Below are positions 5,458 to 6,389 of a DNA stretch of 6,389 nucleotides, one piece after another (the stretch's first letter is position 1; each line of letters opens with the position of its first letter). Both the position numbers and the translations under genes were made by a program. The notes beneath the pieces were generated by a model. The model worked only from the letters and a program-made list of their open reading frames with translations. It did no database searches and was not told the origin of the DNA. This DNA comes from an uncultured Clostridia bacterium (GTDB lineage: Bacteria; Bacillota; Clostridia; HGM11327): contig CAJLXE010000098.1 of assembly GCA_905210525.1 (NCBI GenBank), forward strand, positions 1 to 6,389. The letters run 5' to 3'.

Positions 5458-6102
5458 CTACATATAGGAAAGATTTTTGCCTATACATCTTCCGTAATTT
5501 TTAGAAACGGTTCTCCAGTCCACCGTGTTAAACCAATCATCAATATATGCCGCACGAACGTTGTAATGCTTAAGATAATATGCATGTTCCCATACGTCTA
5601 CGGTAAGCAACGGACAAAAGCCATATGATAACGGACTGTCCTGGTTCGGAAGCGTTATTATTTTAAGTCCTTTACCGTCAAAAACCAACCATGCATACCC
5701 CGAACCAAATACAGACAATGCCTGTTTTTTAAACATTTCCTTAAATTTTTCCACACTTCCGAAGCAAGCTTCTATTGCTTTCAAAAGCCCATCTGATAGC
5801 TCGGTATCTTTTTCATCCGTCATTTCACCAAAAAAGAATCTGTGATTATATACTCCGCCCGCATTGTTTTTTATTTCCGTTCTGACGCTCGGCGGTAAAG
5901 AATTTATATTTTTGAGCATTTCCGTAAGAGACATCCGTTGAAGTGACGGATTCTCAAATAAAATCTTGTTTAAATTGTCAATATACGTCTGAAGATGCCT
6001 GTCATGATGAAGCCGCATTGTTTTTTCGTCTATAAACGGTTCAAGCGCATCATAGGCATAAGGCAAAGGAATATTGACAAAAGGATAATATTCGTTTTTC
6101 AT
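5458..6102 (-). CDS. sodA: Superoxide dismutase, Fe/Mn family, Mn-type signature
   Basis: The enzyme converts superoxide to oxygen and hydrogen peroxide in the cytosol; no signal peptide is present. From ATG 6102 the product is 214 residues, normal for the family, and opens with the expected 'PLPYAYDALEPFID' (12-25). The metal ligands are H32, H87 ('YNH'), D169 and H173 ('TVDVWEHAYYLKH'); second-shell H36 and Y40 are present. G83 replaces the Gln of iron enzymes, and Q154 lies in 'NQDSPL', the position typical of manganese enzymes, so Mn or cambialistic use is likely. The residue that is usually Trp after 'NH-x-x-x' is F91. The open frame extends to ATG 6189, adding 29 residues with no family counterpart and running through a long hairpin, so 6102 is preferred; ATG 6114 is a third option. 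The gene stands alone, convergent with the operon, with its own promoter and a structured leader. Confidence 0.92.
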   Translation of the reverse strand: MKNEYYPFVNIPLPYAYDALEPFIDEKTMRLHHDRHLQTYIDNLNKILFENPSLQRMSLTEMLKNINSLPPSVRTEIKNNAGGVYNHRFFFGEMTDEKDTELSDGLLKAIEACFGSVEKFKEMFKKQALSVFGSGYAWLVFDGKGLKIITLPNQDSPLSYGFCPLLTVDVWEHAYYLKHYNVRAAYIDDWFNTVDWRTVSKNYGRCIGKNLSYM

Positions 6103-6117
6103 TTTTATGACCATTCT

Positions 6118-6177
6118 CTTTCTTGCGGAGTCGGCGTCATTCAGGCAATGAATGACGCAAAACGCACTCCAAAAAAG
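6118..6177 (-). promoter_or_regulatory. Long hairpin in the superoxide dismutase leader
   Basis: The inner stem GCGTCATTC (6134-6142) pairs perfectly with GAATGACGC (6150-6158) around a 7-base loop. The stem continues outward after an AAAA bulge: CG 6132-6133 with 6163-6164, GGAGT 6127-6131 with ACTCC 6166-6170, then CTTTCTT 6118-6124 with AAAAAAG 6171-6177 (one mismatch). In the transcript, the last strand to form is AAGAAAG, the only purine-rich, Shine-Dalgarno-like sequence before ATG 6102. No U run follows on either strand, so it is not a terminator. A translation-controlling leader is a fair inference. Confidence 0.55.
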
Positions 6178-6217
6178 CCTATGCAACATTATATTCTTCA
6201 GTCCGGATAAAGCTCCG

Positions 6218-6245
6218 ATTATTCCATATGAAACAAATAAATCAA
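6218..6245 (-). promoter_or_regulatory. Possible promoter of the superoxide dismutase gene
   Basis: On the - strand TTGATT (complement of 6240-6245; 4 of 6) is followed after 16 bases by AATAAT (complement of 6218-6223; 5 of 6), with TGG immediately before it giving an extended -10. The start would be near 6211, so the leader of about 110 bases would include the whole 6118-6177 hairpin. A TATAAT closer to the gene (complement of 6188-6193) lacks a matching -35. Confidence 0.35.
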
Positions 6246-6337
6246 ATTATTTTTGCTTATGCTATTTAAAGCGCAATTTTCCGAAAAAAATTATATTATT
6301 AAATTCAAGGTTTCAAAATGCGCAGATTATTTTTTTA

Positions 6338-6350
6338 TTTATAATATAAA
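6338..6350 (+). promoter_or_regulatory. -10 element within a 13-base palindrome
   Basis: TTTATA-A-TATAAA (6338-6350) is a perfect inverted repeat with one central base, and it contains TATAAT at 6340-6345. No good -35 lies at the right distance. It would serve a gene starting at 6384. Its form resembles a short repressor operator, but it is pure A/T. Confidence 0.3.
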
Positions 6351-6383
6351 CAACAACAAATGAAAGGATGTAATTAAACAACC

Positions 6384-6389
6384 ATGAAT
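6384..6389 (+). CDS. Possible start of a further gene (two codons visible)
   Basis: ATG AAT ends the window. An AAAGGATG sequence (6363-6370) resembles a Shine-Dalgarno site, but at 13 bases it is further away than usual. With the -10-like TATAAT at 6340-6345 it suggests a + strand gene, divergent from the superoxide dismutase. Nothing can be said of the product. Confidence 0.25.

Noticed and set aside
6103..6189. 29-residue N-terminal extension of the superoxide dismutase
   Set aside because: Family members begin close to 'PLPYAYDALEP'. The extension runs through a strong hairpin and is not a signal peptide, so it is read as leader RNA.
6188..6193. TATAAT on the - strand as the dismutase -10
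   Set aside because: No acceptable -35 lies 15 to 19 bases upstream; the site at 6218-6245 fits better.

Overview
The window is A+T-rich DNA with compact intergenic hairpin terminators, AGGAG-type ribosome binding sites and a TTG start. It carries an OmpR-type two-component system and a surface protein with a Pro/Thr stalk. Together these suggest a Bacillota genome of the class Clostridia, probably an anaerobic gut-type lineage. The species cannot be named from this window. No transposase, integrase, CRISPR array, tRNA or rRNA was seen.

Layout. Positions 2-70 (+) are the last 22 codons of a gene that reads like ribulose-phosphate 3-epimerase. A hairpin at 123-157 follows it. The interval up to 400 holds an unassigned, near-consensus + strand promoter (193-221). 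It also holds the terminator (319-357) of the first complete gene, 400-1455 (-). That gene encodes an exported, membrane-anchored protein with features of CBM9/DOMON-like sugar-binding domains.

A long divergent intergenic region (1456-1979) separates it from an operon on the + strand: OmpR/PhoB-family response regulator (1980-2687), sensor histidine kinase (2680-4077, TTG start, 8-base overlap) and membrane glycosyltransferase of family GT2 (4084-5361). The operon has a good extended -10 promoter (1875-1902) preceded by a TTCTTAA direct repeat at 10-base spacing, a plausible autoregulatory site. A hairpin at 5388-5425 ends the operon. It is placed to serve also the convergent gene 5458-6102 (-), an Mn-type superoxide dismutase whose leader can fold into a long hairpin ending just before the start codon. 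A further + strand gene may begin at 6384.

How the genes work together. The kinase probably senses an envelope signal and phosphorylates the regulator. The regulator likely controls its own operon, including the glycosyltransferase, which would make or modify a cell-surface polysaccharide or glycolipid. The divergent surface protein may belong to the same envelope response, but that is inferred only from its position. The superoxide dismutase and the epimerase fragment look like unrelated neighbours.

Nothing here demonstrates a wholly new system. The best leads are the structured dismutase leader, the repeat upstream of the operon, the orphan promoter near the left end, and a 20-base match to the lambda attB core inside a hairpin loop.
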